In this document: in pieces, positions 5,894-6,984 of the stretch | Position numbering within the stretch: position 1 is the stretch's first letter | How the letters are laid out: the number at the start of each line of letters is the position of its first letter | The notes under the pieces: model-generated | The model's input: the letters and a program-made list of their open reading frames with translations, nothing else | Told to the model about the DNA's origin: nothing | The model's database searches: none | From: Planctomycetota bacterium | GTDB lineage: Bacteria > Planctomycetota > Brocadiia > Brocadiales > Bathyanammoxibiaceae | Reading direction: 5' to 3' | Assembly: GCA_030623665.1 (NCBI GenBank) | Contig: JAUXLO010000096.1 | Span: forward strand, 1-6,984 | DNA: 6,984 bases | Program-made: the position numbers and the translations under genes

Positions 5894-6984
5894 ATGACAA
5901 AGACAGGCGCACAGACACTTATAGACACGTTAATCGACAAAGGGGTGGAATACGTCTTTGGTATCCCCGGTGGTGCCGTTTTGCCCCTTTTTGATACCAT
6001 ATACAACTCGCCGCTAAAATTCATACTGACCAGGCATGAGCAGGCTGCTGGGCATGCAGCAGATGGCTTCGCCAGGGCAACAGGCAAGGTCGGAGTCTGC
6101 CTGGTCACATCCGGACCAGGTGCCACCAATCTCACCACCGCCATCGCCACCGCCTTCATGGACTCGGTGCCCATTATCGCCATCACGGGACAGGTAAAGA
6201 CCAACCTTATAGGAAACGACGCCTTCCAGGAGGCCGACGTGATGGGCATAACGCGCTCCATTACCAAACACAGCTACCTCGTAGAAGACCTGGACGACCT
6301 GCCAAGGATAATAAATGAGGCCTTCTACATCGCCAGTACAGGCAGGTGCGGTCCGGTCGTTATAGACCTTCCCGTCGACATTACCATGCAGTGCACAAAT
6401 GAACCACCGCCGGAGAAGGTTGACCTGCCCGGTTATAAGCCCAAATACCATGGCAATCCGAGGCAGATCAAGATTGCAGCCGAGGCCATAAACAACTCCC
6501 AGAGGCCCGTGCTTTACACCGGAGGCGGCATCATCCTCTCGGGATGCTCCCAGGAGCTTCTCAAGCTCGCCGAAAAGGCCAATATGCCCGTTACCACTAC
6601 ACTTATGGGTCTTGGAGGATTCCCCGAGACCAACGCCCTCTCACTTGGCATGTTGGGAATGCACGGTACTGGCTACGCCAACCACGCCGTCCAAGAGTCA
6701 GACCTGCTTATAGCAATCGGCTCGCGCTTTGACGACAGGGTCACAGGAAAGATTGATGAATTCGCACCAAAAGCCAATATCATCCACGTAGACATAGACC
6801 CGGCCTCCATCAGTAAGAATGTCAAGGTCGACATCCCTGTGGTGGGTGATGCCAAAGACATCCTCACTGAGCTCATAAAACACGTACGCCACGTGGAAAG
6901 GAAGGAATGGTTCAAGAAAATCGACGGGTGGAAGAAGAAGTACCCCCTTACCTACAACAATAGCGGAGGAGACGTTAAGCCCCA
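5894..6984 (+). CDS. ilvB: Acetolactate synthase large (catalytic) subunit, 3' end beyond window
   Basis: Thiamine-diphosphate enzyme that condenses two pyruvates, or pyruvate and 2-oxobutyrate, in the first common step of valine, leucine and isoleucine synthesis. It normally works with a small regulatory subunit (IlvN/IlvH), expected just downstream but outside the window. The first 363 codons are present of the usual 550-600; the frame is open to the edge with no stop. Seen in order: the N-terminal ThDP pyrimidine-binding domain with GIPGGAVLPLFD (23-34), RHEQAA with activating glutamate E49, VTSGPGATN (71-79), and GNDAFQEAD (108-116), a stretch typical of acetolactate synthases. The central FAD-type domain carries the family motif GSRFDDRVTGK (276-286) and IHVDIDP (297-303). 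These favour acetolactate synthase over glyoxylate carboligase or pyruvate oxidase. ATG 5894 opens MTKTGAQ; its ribosome binding site is weak. Confidence 0.95.
   Translation, partial: MTKTGAQTLIDTLIDKGVEYVFGIPGGAVLPLFDTIYNSPLKFILTRHEQAAGHAADGFARATGKVGVCLVTSGPGATNLTTAIATAFMDSVPIIAITGQVKTNLIGNDAFQEADVMGITRSITKHSYLVEDLDDLPRIINEAFYIASTGRCGPVVIDLPVDITMQCTNEPPPEKVDLPGYKPKYHGNPRQIKIAAEAINNSQRPVLYTGGGIILSGCSQELLKLAEKANMPVTTTLMGLGGFPETNALSLGMLGMHGTGYANHAVQESDLLIAIGSRFDDRVTGKIDEFAPKANIIHVDIDPASISKNVKVDIPVVGDAKDILTELIKHVRHVERKEWFKKIDGWKKKYPLTYNNSGGDVKP

Overview
This window is ordinary bacterial core-genome DNA of moderate GC (about half) with dense, short-spaced genes. Two divergent transcription units face away from an AT-rich gap at about 3541-3703. 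All the main genes are single-copy housekeeping genes. I see no mobile element, CRISPR array, tRNA or rRNA gene. The lineage cannot be fixed from sequence alone. A SpoVG-family gene directly after ispE, outside an obvious Firmicutes setting, and the general look of the proteins make me lean weakly towards Planctomycetota or a deltaproteobacterial-type lineage. This is inference only.

Leftward unit (minus strand, read from 3540 down to 109): prfB (peptide chain release factor 2), glyA (serine hydroxymethyltransferase) and gpsA (NAD(P)H-dependent glycerol-3-phosphate dehydrogenase). prfB is split by an in-frame TGA at 3483-3481. A +1 shift at CTT TGA C joins the 19-codon first segment to the rest and gives a 369-residue RF2, the classical autoregulatory arrangement. 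A near-consensus sigma70-type promoter (TTGACT, 17 bp, TATAAT) lies just upstream. glyA follows prfB after 19 bp and gpsA follows glyA after 4 bp, so this looks like one operon.

Rightward unit (plus strand): rsmD (16S rRNA m2G966 methyltransferase), ispE (4-diphosphocytidyl-2-C-methylerythritol kinase of the MEP isoprenoid pathway), a SpoVG-family gene and, after a 171-bp gap, ilvB (acetolactate synthase large subunit), which runs off the right edge. The SpoVG protein is unusual: it carries a four-cysteine zinc-ribbon-like insertion in the middle of the SpoVG fold. The gap before ilvB contains a possible 27-codon leader peptide with a good ribosome binding site and a run of Leu/Val codons, which would fit attenuation control of branched-chain amino acid synthesis. 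That is a hypothesis.

The first 108 bases, beyond the gpsA stop, hold nothing I can identify. No wholly new system is evident. The points worth a second look are the SpoVG zinc-ribbon insertion, the candidate ilvB leader, and the prfB frameshift site, which lacks the usual internal Shine-Dalgarno stimulator.
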